From contig JACGWO010000010.1 of NCBI GenBank assembly GCA_034509735.1, positions 6,957,193 to 7,021,192 on the forward strand: a stretch of 64,000 nucleotides of DNA, in the 5' to 3' direction. This document shows, in pieces, positions 21,701 to 33,156 of this stretch. The notes beneath the pieces are model-generated. The model was given only the letters and a program-made list of their open reading frames with translations. It ran no database searches and was not told where the DNA came from. Position 1 is the stretch's first letter; each line of letters opens with the position of its first letter. This DNA comes from Sesamum alatum. Taxonomy: Eukaryota; Streptophyta; Magnoliopsida; Lamiales; Pedaliaceae. The translations under genes and the position numbers were made by a program.

Positions 21701-22069
21701 GCAACGCTAACACATGAAGTCACCAGAGAATCAGATGTCTACAGTTTCGGGATCGTTCTACTAGAACTCCTAACCGGGAAAAAGCCAGTCATGTTCACTC
21801 AAGACGAAGATATCGTAAAATGGGTGAAAAGGCAACTACAAAGAGGTCAAATCTCAGAGCTGCTGGAGCCCGGGCTTCTTGAACTAGACCCGGAATCATC
21901 AGAATGGGAAGAGTTCTTGCTGGGAATCAAAGTGGGATTGCTCTGCACCGCACCCGACCCGCTAGACCGTCCCACGATGGCGGATATTGTGTTCATGCTG
22001 GAGGGCTGCAGAGTAGGACCGGACATCCCCTCATCCGCCGATCCCACATCCCAGCCTTCTCCCGCCTGA
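18743..22069 (+). CDS. MUS/MUL-like: LRR receptor-like kinase, MUSTACHES/MUSTACHES-LIKE type, probable pseudokinase
   Basis: Intronless gene for 1108 residues, close to the length I recall for Arabidopsis MUS and MUL (At1g75640, At4g36180), receptor-like kinases at the plasma membrane; MUS is linked to guard-cell symmetry. Order: signal peptide (about 1-22), LRR N-cap with paired Cys (about 28-68), roughly 25 plant-type LRRs with L-x-G-x-I-P spacing (about 70-695), Cys-containing juxtamembrane 'GLCGKPLDRKC', one membrane span (731-757), then kinase (about 815-1085). The kinase has DFG at 957-959 and a kept SPE, but the Gly loop is LSRTRHGVVFKA with one Gly (827), the VAIK Lys position is Leu (843), and HRD reads HGD (937-939). 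These changes suggest weak or absent catalysis. The C-terminus 'VGPDIPSSADPTSQPSPA' fits the MUS/MUL clade. The start is supported by the signal peptide directly after it. Confidence 0.95.
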   Translation: MAAAAFLFLVLMAARPLLTWGELNSDIEAEIQALINIKMGLRDPLGVFSGWDPSTPSAPCDWRGVGCYGRRVSELRLPHLQLSGSLSPQIGNLRMLRKLNLRSNFFNGTIPSSLFRCTLLHSVFLQYNSFSGSLSPEISNLTSLLVFNVASNRLSGEIPGDLPQNLRLLDLSSNAFSGEIPRNISSGSQLQLINLSYNQISGEIPPTLGELANLQYLWLDYNSLEGTLPSALADCAALVHFSAEGNKIGGVIPAAIGALPKLQVVSLSHNNLSGSVPGSLFCNVSDYPPSIRIVQLGFNAFTDIGIPKSVMCFSVMQDLDLQNNQISGGFPLFLTNVSTLTSIDLSGNLFSGMIPSEIGSLQQLEELKLANNSFSGLVPADIKNCRNLTILDLEGNLFSGVIPAFMSELINLKVLSLGGSNFSGPVPTSLGNLTGLESLNLRGNGLTGILPEELMVLSNLSTLDLSGNKLSGAIPTSIGDLKHLTVLNLSGNGFSGAIPENIGSLFMLTALDLSKQNLSGELPSNLVGLPNLQVIALQENMLSGEVPEGLSSLLGLRYLNLSFNSFLGQISPTFGFLKSLDVLSLSNNHISGSVPPELGNCSSLGVIDLHSNSLNGQIPVDLSRLSRLRVLDLGRNNLTGQIPEELSNCSSLTSLSLDSNHLTGTIPATLSSISSLVSFNVSNNNLEGEIPVVLGSRFNNQSSFIGNQGLCGKPLDRKCDEIGNENRRNRLILFIAVSASGILLMLSCCCFYTYSFLRWRDKVQKSSAGEKKQSPARASSRTSGGRGSSENGGPKLIMFNNKITLAETIEATRQFDEENVLSRTRHGVVFKACYNDGMVLAILRLPNGSLDLNTFRKEAESLGRVKHRNLTVLRGYYAGPPDLRLLVYDYMPNGNLATLLQEASHQDGHILNWPMRHLIALGIARGLAFLHAASMVHGDVKPQNVLFDADFEAHLSDFGLDKLTVAAPSEPSTSRSVGTLGYISPEATLTHEVTRESDVYSFGIVLLELLTGKKPVMFTQDEDIVKWVKRQLQRGQISELLEPGLLELDPESSEWEEFLLGIKVGLLCTAPDPLDRPTMADIVFMLEGCRVGPDIPSSADPTSQPSPA

Positions 22070-22770
22070 CCCAACAACCCGAATTCGTAAACCCAAGCTT
22101 GTTTACAATCATTTTGTTTCCATTTCTTGATAGGGAACCCAAAAAAGTGAGAAAAAAAATCAAGAAAACAGTTTCCTCCATTTTAGACTGGTTAATTAGC
22201 TAGCAGCATGCATTGGTCTCCCAGTGTTTGATTTTTTGTTTCTTTGGAAAAAGATTATTTGTTTTTGAAGTATACAATTTGGCGTTTTCATGGCGTGCCG
22301 GGCGGGGTGTTTTGCTGAGCATGGGGGAGAGTGAAAGTAGTAAATTTGTTCAGACTTTTGATGTAGTAATGAAGAGTGGTAAGAGAAAAGAGTATCTTTG
22401 AGTCAATGATTTGGACAAGATCTACAGTTACAGGCACTGATGTGGTGGAGAGATTCACGTGGCTTCACACTGTTTAATGGTTGAAAGTCGAGTGGGGGGC
22501 ATCTTTTGGGGAACTCAAAAAGTAGCCGTTAATGCTGTAGGTCAGGCCCTCTCTCTCTCTCTCTCTCTCCTCTCTTTCTCTCTGTGACTCATATCACAAA
22601 ATGATTGCTGAGTGAGGGGGACAGTGTGAGGACGGCATGCCGAATGAAAGGCTACTTTTTGATGGCCGGTTCATGTAATATGCTGCTTTCTTGATTCATG
22701 TTTATTTATCGATTATTTATGTGTTTTATTTTTTTTAATTGAAAATGATGAATTTTATTAATTAAAAATA
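22070..22770 (+). other. 3' flank of the kinase gene
   Basis: Probable 3' UTR followed by intergenic sequence. A (CT)n microsatellite lies at about 22545-22570. No second gene. Apparent short ORFs have no recognisable content. Confidence 0.4.
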
Positions 22771-23545
22771 TGATTAAATTCAATTATTATCTTAAATTAT
22801 TCATCCTACATCAATTACCCCTAAAATATTAAAATTTTTAAAAACTCTCATGACCTTCTAACAACTTTAATTTGAAGTTCAAAAAGTTCATTTTACCTTT
22901 ACTAAAAATTGATTTATGAAAAAAAATTTAAAGGAATTTTTAAAATACTAAAATCACTCTTTTTTTTAAGTTTTATCTAATTTTATTTTTATTTGTTCAT
23001 TGAGCTCTTTTTATTTTTATAATCTAAAGTATTTGGAGCTCATTTTATTTTAATTTCACTTATTTGTCAAATCAAGTTAAAAATAAATTTATATATTATC
23101 ATATATATATATATATATAAATATATATTAATTGTATATTTTCTTATTAACTCATGATCAATTCTTTCAATTTTATTAATTGTATATTTATTTAAATAAA
23201 TATATATATACATGTATGTATAAATTTATTTTTTAATTTGGTTTGACAAACAGGAAAAACTAAAATAAAATAAGCTCCAAGTACTTTAGGATTACGAATA
23301 TAAAAAGAGCTCGATGAACATGTGAAACTAGAATTAGATAAAGTTTCAAAAAAGAGTGGTTTTGGTATTTTAAAAATTCCTTTTAAGTTTTTTTCAAGAA
23401 GCAATTTTTAATAAGGGTAAAATGGACTTTTAAAACTTAAAATGAAAGGAATTAGAAGGCTATGTGGTTTTTTGAAGGTTTTAATACTTTAGGGGGGTAA
23501 TTGATGTGGGGGGAATACTTCAGGGGTGGTAACTATATCTAACCC
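22771..23545. mobile_element. Long-hairpin MITE family B copy 2
   Basis: Same two-arm structure as 7966-8758. The left end is diverged (TGATTAAATTCAATTATTAT, then CATCAATTACCCC). The right end is well kept (GGTAACTATATCTAACCC). No matching target duplication. About 700 bp downstream of the kinase stop codon. Confidence 0.75.
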
Positions 23546-24370
23546 TTGAAAGTAAAGTGATTACATTTTGTCCTGTCGGCTATCAATATCAAACAAAAAT
23601 AATTACAAACAATCAAATCAATAATATTACATAAACTAACACTTAGCTATTACAGCAGCAAATCATACATACTATACAATACAAATAACATCAATCCATG
23701 CAAGAATTCGAACCCATGACCTCTAAAATCATGGAACCTCAACTTTGACAATCGATTTTTTATGTGTTAAATATACTTTGCGTCCCTTGGTTATGACTCT
23801 TATCGTTAATACACCCCTAAACTATCAAATTTAATAAAATGGCCCTCGTTATTAGTGTTGAAAACACTGATTCCGTTGAATGTGGTACTGAATTTGTCAA
23901 TTTGTGTGTTCATTACACGTAGGCAAAATGTGCGAGTTATTGTCTATTTTATTGTCCATGTTGAAGCGCAAGTTGTATTGCAATTACGTCCTTCAGGCCT
24001 TATTTACTTTGAGGGACGTGATTAAGTAATGATAGATTAATAATGGATAAAATATAAAATATGATTAAATTGTACCACTAATATTTTCACTTAAATCATC
24101 TATTTATTATGATTAATTATTTATTTATCTAAATGTAAATAAACAAGAGATTTGGTTGAATATTCAACTCAATCCTTACAAGTAAACAAGGTCTTAGTAT
24201 TGAGAAAATTAACCGCCTATTGTAAGTGTTAATGAGCAATTAAAGTGAAAGTTGTTGTTGGACAAACCATGCTTAGGAAAATTTCGCAACTTATGTTTAA
24301 TTCAAGTCATTTGTCACAAATTTCAAATGCCATCCACTTTAGAAATTTGCATTCATTTGATTTCTACAAA
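23546..24370. other. Intergenic sequence with a SINE-like trace
   Basis: On the minus strand around 23745-23680 the phrase 'gaggtcatgggttcgaattc' resembles the B-box half of a tRNA-derived SINE. The remainder is AT-rich without a gene. Confidence 0.35.
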
Positions 24371-24864
24371 GGGTTAATTAGATATAGACTCATTTTGAAA
24401 ATAATAAATTATATTTTCTCCCCAAAAAGTTTTGAAATTATACTTACACTCCCTTCAAAATTTTCCCATTTACACTTGATCCCTTTTCGTTAGGGTTTGG
24501 ATGAGAAAAATTGAGATAAACAAAAAGAATTACATAAAATTTTAGTTCTACCCCTCATTTAATATTTTCATATATTGTTTTATACTTATAAAGAGATAAA
24601 TGTGATATATACATATGGAGTAAGGTTAACATTATTATAATTTTTTCCTTATAAGTATAAAATTATTACATAAGTGTTAAATAAGGGGTAAAATTGACAA
24701 TTTATGTAATTTTTTTGCTCACTTCAGTATTTTTTAATCAAATTCTAATGGAATGTGGTCATGTGTAAATGGAGAATTTTTTGAGGTGGTGTAAGTGTAA
24801 TTTCAGAATTTTTTAGGGGAAAGTATAATTTCGCATTTTTAGAGGGAGTCTAAGTGCAAATTGA
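24371..24864. mobile_element. MITE family G copy 1
   Basis: Begins GGGTTAATTAGATATAGACT and ends with the approximate inverse (GAGTCTAAGTGCAAATTG). Inner arms carry 'gaaattatacttacac' / 'gtgtaagtgtaatttc' in inverted orientation. Matches the well-bounded copy at 44325. Confidence 0.65.
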
Positions 24865-25186
24865 AAAATTATTAAATAAATATATGAAAAAGAAAACAAT
24901 TTATAGAGGATGGAAATTCTTACATTCCAATTTTTGCAGCCAATAAATTTTCTATGGGGATTATGTGTTTTCCAGGCGGTTCTAATTATCATATCAATTT
25001 TGCATGCAACACTTCATTATATAAAAAATTAGTCACGTAAATAAAACTCTGATGGATGACATGAATAACATGAAGCTTCTGAATTTGAGCTATAACTACA
25101 AGACATATACTTAAATAAGGTACAAAATAATAGAATATTTTTCTATATGTTGTTTGGGAAATTTGCAAGGCAAAATGCAAAAAGAG

Positions 25187-25630
25187 GGCTTAAATGTATT
25201 TTTGGTCCGATAATTTAGATTATTTGGCATTTTCATCCTTTAACTTTCTAGGATAACATTTTGGTTCTGTATCTTTTTAATTTTGGTGATAATAGTCCTT
25301 TTTTTCGTTGGAGTTCACCATTCTTGACGGAAAAATGCATGTGCCTCTCACGTGACATTTTAAAATTGGGGTTTTTGTTCCTATTGACCTATTTCTGTCA
25401 GCATTTTTGTTCTTTAACTTTCTAAAATTGCATTTTGGTCCTGCATCTTTTTAATTTTCGCATTTCAATCCTTCTTTGTTGGAGTTCACCTTTCTTGTCG
25501 ATGGAGGTGAATTCCGGCGAACAAAAGGACTGAAATTGTGAAAATTAAAAAGACACAGGACTAAAATGCTACTCTATAACGAAAACTTCAAATGATTTAA
25601 ATTACGAGATCAAAAATACATTTAATCTGT
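25187..25630. mobile_element. MITE family I copy 1 (MULE-type)
   Basis: A 444-bp inverted-repeat element with left end GGCTTAAATGTATTTTTGG and right end CAAAAATACATTTAATC. Flanked by AAAAAGAG (25179-25186 and 25631-25638). The arms contain 'tggagttcacc' on the same strand twice and 'aattgtgaaaattaaaaag' inverted to 'ctttttaattttcgca'. Confidence 0.65.
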
Positions 25631-26900
25631 AAAAAGAGACAAAAAAAAATATGGGATGTGCAAATGGTGGAAAATTGTTGTATGTGCAAAACTGGAGTGA
25701 TAGTATTTATAATGTATGATAGTCATCAACTTTTAATGTCTAGTGCAACATTAAAAGATAGATGTATAAACCATTGCCACATAGATATTCATTAGTGAAA
25801 AGGCTAAGGAAAAGATCATTTTATTACATTTGATAGTTCAGGTGTTTTTGCAATAACAACCATAGTTCAGAGTATAAAGTGTATTGGGATTATTACGTAG
25901 TTTTATTTTGAAATTCTTTTAAAAAAATTAAAAGAAATGGTAATTGATAGTTAGTAAGTATTTTTAAGTAATATGGTCCTTTTGAAATTAAAATCATTAC
26001 TTTGATAAATAAATGGGTAAAGTTCACTTTTTGCCCCCTAAATTATCACCTTTATAACACTTGTCCCTAGCTACTGTGAGAAGTACTATCACTTACCCCT
26101 ACATAAATAATAGAGATTTGCCCTTTGAAATATGGGAGTTTTTTTCAAGCAAAATCCAGGTTAGCATCTCCCTACGGTTTCTAAAGGTTTTAGGGTTTGT
26201 GTTTTTTTCCCAAAAATTGACCCTAAAATTTGAATTTGTTGTACTGCTGTTCGATGTACGCGAACTCCGCAAACATATAAAAAAGTGAGGTACACGCGCG
26301 TGTTGTTCCCTCAACACGGCCGTGTTCGGTTCGGCTTTCTTTCCTTAGCGTATAAGAATGTAGCATGGCCATGTTTGTTTAGAGCACGGCCGTGGAATCG
26401 AGATTGACAAGATACTTTTGTTGTACTTGTACTCTTTGTTTACATATATGAAATTTTATCATTCCAAAAAAAAAAAAAAAAATCTTAATATTTACTTTAT
26501 GGTATAATTTATTGTTCATATTGTCTTTCAGAATGTCTGGAAGATTTAATGATTTTTGTCTCCAGAGATTTCTTTTACTCAAGTAATAATGTAGCAATAC
26601 TAACTATTGACTATTATGACTAGAAAAAAGTGTTGTTTATTTGTTAACTCATTATCTCATGTCTGGAGGAAACAAGAGTGATCATATTGTCTGGGCAGGA
26701 TGGTCTATCCAAATATTTTTATCTCATTAAATTGTTAATATTACTAACTTTCTATCTCATCAACTGTTCTTTAAAATTTGACTAAATTTATCAATGATTA
26801 TACTTAAATATGATAAAATTTATAATGCTATATATATATATATTTCAAACAGGGTGTTGAATATTTCATTTTGATGATAACAATAGGGATTGATTAGTAT
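25631..26900. other. Intergenic, no gene
   Basis: AT-rich. Near 26280-26395 is a short GC-richer inverted pair around 'aacacggccgtgttcgg' and 'agcacggccgtgg'. Otherwise nothing supportable. Confidence 0.35.
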
Positions 26901-27829
26901 GACGGTGATTGGCGAATTTATTTGAAATATCTTATAAGTTCTTAAATTTTATAATGTTTGATCTTATTTTAAAATAGGTTTCTAAAACTTTTGGATAAAA
27001 TAAGCTGTTAAAGTGTATAAGATATTTTCATATCTTATAACATGTTAGGGAGTTTGCCATGATAAGCTATTTTTATTGATAAAATGACAAAAACGATATG
27101 ATACCATTAGGATTAAGTAGCTAATTTTGTCATATTTCGTATGTAAATCTTTTTAAAATACATTTATAAATATTATACATTAGTTTAGCTAAAAATAAAA
27201 CCTTATTACATAATCCTTTTGACAAAAATGAAATTTTTTTTATGAATTATTACCTAAATTTTGCATAGTATATACATATATATATATATTCATACATGCT
27301 AGTCCAATATTAATATAGATATATAATTTCATTATTTTTTTTGTGATTGCTACGACTAATTTTTAGTCATATAACTTATTATCTCTTGAATCTATATTTA
27401 TTTTTACTAAATGTAATTTTATATCTCTCTTATTTTTGTTTAACTATAATAATTCATTGTTAAACAATCAAGCATTTTGTCATCTCCGAATGCAATAAAA
27501 ATTAAATAGCAATAAAATTATTTAAAACTACGTACGAATAATTAAAATCATCATCCACTATATATTATGGTTAAAGTAAAACTTAAATCGATGCATGCAT
27601 ATATATATATATATATATAAGTACTATTAAAATAATTACTGTACTACAAAAAGTTTAAACATATGAGTCAAAATATACCAAAAAAGAAATGGAATATAGA
27701 CAAAATTCTTAGAATATTTTTATCTTATGAAATTTTAATCTTATAATGAGTAATTATAAGATGTTATAAAAGTGTTGAGTGAAGTTAATTCTTATGAAAA
27801 ACTTATAACCTCAGCCAAACAAAACCCTG
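26901..27829. mobile_element. Family J-like MITE copy 2, diverged
   Basis: Left end GACGGTGATTGGCGAA and right end TCAGCCAAACAAAACC resemble the 'ggtgtttggcta / tagtcaaacacc' termini at 17236-18135. Internal 'cttataag', 'aaaataagctgttaaag' and 'gtcatattt' phrases and the size of about 930 bp match as well. No matching target duplication. Confidence 0.55.
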
Positions 27830-27924
27830 TTAATCAAGAAAATCCCATTGTAAAGCCAATATGTTAATACTATCAAATCGTCATAATAAATCTACCGTTG
27901 AAGAAAGGGAAGAGGGCTTCGGGA

Positions 27925-27959
<35 letters not shown>

Positions 27960-28188
27960 TATTTATTAAGTGTGTGTGTGGTTAGAGTAACTACTTTCGA
28001 TTAACAAGATGTATATCGACTATAATATTTTCAAACATACTTATTCTTTACACAAAATAGCGATCTCTTAATTATTTTATGTTTGGGTAAGTAGCCATCT
28101 TTTTATATTCAATTCAAACACATTTTAAAATTAAGAAAACATATTTGAGAAATTATAGATTCTAATTTGTTGTTTGTTTTGTTTGGTA

Positions 28189-28662
28189 GAAAATCTCATT
28201 TTTCGTCCCATATATTAGGTCCTGTTCATTTTTAGTCTCAATTATTACGTAAATCTCACTTTTGGTCCTTTATCTTACGTTTTATCTTTTTTTTTGTCCT
28301 CCGTTAACTTTTTGACGGAATGGCCACACGTGAATAACACGTGGCTGTTAAGTCTCGAAAGTGCCTGACATACATAAAACTTTGCAAACTTAGGCACCCG
28401 ACTACCTTCATCCAGGGCACTAGACAGAATGACTGTTGAACTGAATTGGACCTTCTAAGTTCTTTTGCATAGTCCCCCAATCTCTCGCTTTTGAGACTTA
28501 ACGGCCATGTGATACTCACGTGGCCATTCCGTCAAAAAAGTTAACAGATGACAAAAAATAAAGACAAAACATAAGAGAAATGACCAAAAGTGAGATTCCC
28601 GTAATGATTGAGATTAAAAATGAAAAAGACTTAAGATATGAGACCAAAAAATGAAAATTTTC
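28189..28662. mobile_element. Inverted-repeat MITE with 'acgtgtggccatt' arms
   Basis: Left arm GAAAATCTCATTTTTCGTCC is mirrored by 'accaaaaaatgaaaattttcc'. The inner arms include GACGGAATGGCCACACGTG / CACGTGGCCATTCCGTC around a GC-richer centre of about 150 bp. Related elements lie at 39186 and 40586. Confidence 0.6.
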
Positions 28663-29344
28663 CTTTTGTTTTCTATTGTACTTTTTAATATAATTAAATA
28701 AATACAATATGAATTTAATTTATACACATACATTGAGCGTGTGGTCAATAAACTAGTTTAGAGAGTTGATGTGAGGGCAGGCCTAATGCATTAATGTGAA
28801 TGAATGGACTTGGCGCCAACTCGTACGCCCACACAAATGTCTAGTTTTGGCCCAAACTCATCAATTATTTGTGATGCCGAATCATATTGTATCAAAACAA
28901 TTGAATAAGTTGACATGAAACATGTCAATTATTAGTTCCGTGGTGACTCTGACATCTCATTCTCCTTTGGAGCCATTTTCTAGTAAATATTGCTTTTATT
29001 ATAGACTATTTACCTATGAAAATGGGACTCTTAGGCTGTGATTGTTTGTGTTCTCATCTTATTTGATCTCATCTTAGTGAGATGAAATGGATATAATTGA
29101 GATGTTAATTTCTTTTTCTTTTTGGAATATGTGATTGGTTGTGAGATAAATTTGTAATGATGACAGTCAATGTAATAATTTTGAAATGAGAAATTATCTG
29201 GTTGTGAGATATTTTTATGAGATATACACTAAAAATAAAAATAAAAATATTCGGTTGTGAGATTCTCTTCTCCATTTCGGACATGGAAAATCCACTTGGT
29301 CAACCTTATTTAAAGCCACCATTGAATGAAAAAGCGACATCCTT
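28663..29344. other. Intergenic, no gene
   Basis: AT-rich. At 29033-29275 the words 'ttgtgagat' and 'gtgattg' recur, perhaps a degraded MITE starting TTAGGCTGTGATTG. No coding content. Confidence 0.35.
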
Positions 29345-29764
29345 GATGCGGCTTGGAATTTGATCAGTGTCCCATTGCGCGAGGTATTATCCGCTTTGAC
29401 TATATATGATGAGCCTCACGGTTTTTTTCCTAAAAGGCACTTTGCTAGGGAGATGAGACATTGGAGCTTATAAGCTACTCAAGCTCCTCGTCTGCAAGTG
29501 ATGTGGGATACTCTACATCATTAGCTCCCCAAAGAAGGGGCTTGGGACGGGCACATGACCTCGTTTTCACAAACGGCACCAAATGATGCGGCTTGTGACT
29601 TGATTAACGCCCCGTTGCGTGGGGTATTGTTCGCTTTGGGTACATATGAAACTCACAATTTCGTACTGAAAAGAAGTCTCGCTAGAGAGAAGAGACATTG
29701 GGAATTATAAGCCATTCAAGCTTCTCGTCTGCGAACGACGTAGGACATTTGCCTACATCAGTCC
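29345..29764 (+). repeat. Tandem pair of a dispersed plant repeat (240-bp unit)
   Basis: Two diverged direct units start at 29345 and 29585 with GATGCGGCTTG. Both contain a 'cccgttgcg..gggtattgt.cgcttt' block, a 'ctcac' block, 'agagacattgg', 'cttataagc', 'caagct.ctcgtctgc' and an ending 'gatgtgggata'-type phrase. I recognise this as a recurrent plant repeat but cannot name its class. Confidence 0.6.
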
Positions 29765-30336
29765 TTGATAAGTCAAAGCTTGCATCAAGGATTAGGGCTT
29801 AATTCATGGGATAGGGGCTTCATCCAAGGAATTGGAGCATTGAAAGAGAGACCGGGAAAAGACCTCTTAGCGTTTTCATGGAGTTTCCATTTACAGCCGG
29901 TTCCAAAGAGATAAGGAGCAAGACAGTAAAGAGTCGCCATTTACCTTTCTTAAATAATTAGTATAAATAGGGGCTCTCGTTCTTACAATTGTAAGCTAAG
30001 TGACAATTTGGCAACAAAATCCATTGTTCTTGGAAACAATTTCCCTTGTAAAAGAAAAATTCTGGATTACGAGGATCGATTGTTACGTTTCGATAATTGT
30101 ACCCCAAATTATTTATTGATTAAAAGCTATTTTAATGCATTTTAGTTGATTATGACGTAATTAAACTCTTGTGCAATATCTATTTTATTTGTTGTGTAAG
30201 ATTAAATTTGCAAATATTGATACCAGGTAATTAACAATTTTGCATTTCATCATTTTTCTTTTAACATTAGAACATTGTGGGCTCTATCATAACCTTTTAT
30301 TGATATTGAAAAATAAACATATTTTAATATTTTTTT
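29765..30336 (+). other. Possible solo LTR or LTR fragment
   Basis: A TATA-like TATAAATAGGGG at about 29952 is followed by pyrimidine-containing sequence, then 'cttggaaacaatttcccttgt', as in the U3/R/U5 layout of LTRs. No TG..CA ends with a matching duplication could be fixed, so this is tentative. Confidence 0.3.
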
Positions 30337-31252
30337 GGGTAAATTACATTGTGCCTTTGAACTATAAGAGTTTTTACACTTTACCCACCAAACTATTTTT
30401 CATGTCAACTAACCCTTTCAACTTTGCATTTTCTTTACTTTGCCATATTTTTCTATTTTGCGGCCATTTTTTTAGCTAGAAATGGTGCACGTGCAGTGCA
30501 TGTGAATTTCTTAAGGGCATTATAGTCTTTTAAAAAATGCCCCTACGGTTATAAAAAAAATTACACCCATCAAAAAATTAAAAAGAAAAACATTTTTGAT
30601 AACACATTTGAAAGCTTGCGAATGGTCGGTAAAAAGAAATCGAGAGATCTGGCTGGAGAAGGAACGAAAGGGGACGGCCCAAGGTGCGTTCAACTCGTCG
30701 GAGGATGGGGAGTCAATTGGTGGTGGTCTCGGGCGGTAGGTCGGTCGGATGGCGACGAATCGAGACGAGAGAGAAAATGGATTAGGTTTAGGGCTGAAAC
30801 ATGAATTCTGCAATTGAAGATGCATCTACTGTCCGCTGAGGACACTAGCGGTGCTGCTGAGGTTGGTGTTGGACGACGAGGCAGGGGGTGGTGCGTCTGG
30901 CCAGAAACGCAAGAAAATTCAGCCAAAAACCATAAGCTGTCATTTCTTTTGAAAAATGGGGGAAATCGTAAACACATCTTTGATAAACGTTTTCCTTTTT
31001 AAATTTTCTATTGGGATATATATATATATATATGTAGGAGCCATATTTTGAAAGACTACAATACCCCTAAGAAATTCACATGTCCTGCATGTGCACTATT
31101 TTTGACTGAAAAATTGGCTGAAAAATGAAAATATATGGAGAAGTGAAGAAAAAAAAAAACACAAAGTTGGGAGGGTTAATTGGCACAAAAAATTCTTTGG
31201 TAGGTAAAGTGTAAAACCGCCTATAATTCGGAGGGCAAAATATAACTTAACC
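30337..31252. mobile_element. MULE-type element with GC-richer centre (Pack-MULE candidate)
   Basis: A 916-bp element with long terminal inverted repeats of about 200 bp, starting GGGTAAATTACATTGTGCC and ending GGCAAAATATAACTTAACC. It has a perfect 10-bp direct duplication ATATTTTTTT on both sides (30327-30336 and 31253-31262), although this sequence is low-complexity. The centre (about 30600-30990) is distinctly richer in G and C and unlike the arms, as when a Pack-MULE captures a host fragment. ORFs in the centre show no domain I recognise. Confidence 0.7.
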
Positions 31253-31480
31253 ATATTTTTTTTCCCACAAACTATTGTCATGTGAGCAAAAAATGCTCAT
31301 CTAAAATGGTCCAACTTGATATCTTATGTTGGTATGCAAGCTCTAGAATGAGAACATACAAAAAAATTATTAGCACTCCGATATTCAAGTCCGTATGCAA
31401 ATAAAGATTAAGAATAGTAAAACAATAAAGTAGTGTAAATATAGCATAGTGTTGGTCTCTCATATGTAACTATAATTGAC

Positions 31481-32010
31481 GAGTACTACCTCTTGGATAA
31501 GGGAGCCTGAAATCTATAGGCACTTTCATTCGTTGAGCTAAAGCTGGACCTTGAAGGATTGGGGCATAATTATTCGCTAGAATGCCACCTCCTCTGGGGG
31601 CAGCGAGGTCCAATCAATAAGGATGTATTTTGTGGATAAGACTATCTTCTATGGATAAGGGCGCACCGACATCCTCAGTAACGTAGTTGATGTGAAGCCC
31701 TTTCACAACCAAAATCCTAAGATCTTAGGATTGCAAGGCTTTACTCCTTGCTGGAGGCACCATGTGTTCCCGCTAAGGTGGCTAAAGTCATAGTGGCAAG
31801 ATGGAGCACCTTTCTGATGTGGGCTGATTTAGATGCCACCAGGGTGGCATACAGAGACGCTTGGGTTTAGGTTTGGTTGCGTTTGGGCCTATATCTTTGT
31901 TAGGGGATTGCAGGCCTGCAACTATCCTATGGGCTTGACACATCCTCCACTTTTGAGTTGGGCTATTTGAGTCTTTTTTAGCCAATTTGTTTTTTAGGAG
32001 CACTATCGTA
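31481..32010. other. Unidentified higher-complexity segment
   Basis: Less AT-rich than its surroundings, with the repeated phrase 'tggataagg/gactat' at about 31492, 31636 and 31659 and the palindrome CCTAAGATCTTAGG near 31717. No coding frame is sustained on either strand. It could be an organellar insertion or LTR piece. Confidence 0.25.
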
Positions 32011-33156
32011 TAATTCTTTTTTGTTGTATTTAAATTTGTTGGCCTTTTAATATAGTGCCACTAAGATATTTCAAGGTGAAATATTATTATTAATTATAAT
32101 TATAATTAGTTTTTTTTTCTTATATTTAAGGTAATTTTTTAATAATTAAATTTTAGTAAATTCTTTTAAATCATGTGTTCACATAAAAGGAAAAAAATAT
32201 GTATACCATTTCAATCAAAATTTCGGCAACATTCCCCAATAGAGAAGTGAAAACATACATGTTTCCAACCTGTTAATCAAATTTGAATTCCATAATTCAC
32301 TGTAACTTTGAACTCTATACTCAAAGACCATATATTACCCAAAGAAATCAAGTAAAAAGTCCAACAATATTTTTCCCATAAATAAAACACATTACCCTAT
32401 TTCCAACAAGTATCAACAAACAAATAAAACATAGTAATCTTGAACTTTCATGCCATTTAGTAACAACTATTCCTAAATAATACATTTTGAAATAATTAAT
32501 GCGCCATAAGTACAAGATCTTTGTATAACAACAATTAAGTTATATAACAACATCAATGAGATCTAAACACACTAATGAGAAATGCTAATATCACATTCTA
32601 TAACCACAACATGCACATATGAATCATCTCATATTATCTAGATTCCTACTCATCGGCCCATATGAAATTATCCCATGACGAGCACGTTGGAAACATGTGT
32701 AAAACTGTCGATCATAGTTTTGTCGTGTCTTTGCCATGAACAACTTTGACTAGCACCACAAGCACGTGTTGGATGCAATGGCCACCCATTCTACTTTCGG
32801 ACAAACTAACCAACAACACCGGTGAATTCCACAAGAAATTAATAATACAAAATAAATCTAACTTATGCATGTAAGAAAAAGCATGGTACACATACTGGTT
32901 TTACATGCACAAAATTTCACAACATCACACTTGCAAACAAGTAACACAATATAATTCATTGGGAAATGTCTCTACATACACATAAATCAAGACTTACAAA
33001 ATATAATATTGTACATCCATACGATTAACTTAGACTTGAAAATACAAACAACCTGAAGTAGAACATAAAAATGCAAAACAAAATTAACTAAATAGGAGTT
33101 ACTTAAGCGATAATCCTATAAGTGTTTGTTATTGACTGACGAAATACATTCCATTA
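32011..33156. other. AT-rich intergenic, no gene
   Basis: No sustained coding frame, inverted repeat or RNA gene could be supported. It adjoins the 3' side of the Harbinger transposase remnant. Confidence 0.35.

Noticed and set aside
30520..30977. Two overlapping frames (-) and two (+) inside the MULE-type element
   Set aside because: No recognisable protein content. They may derive from captured cargo, but coding cannot be supported from sequence.
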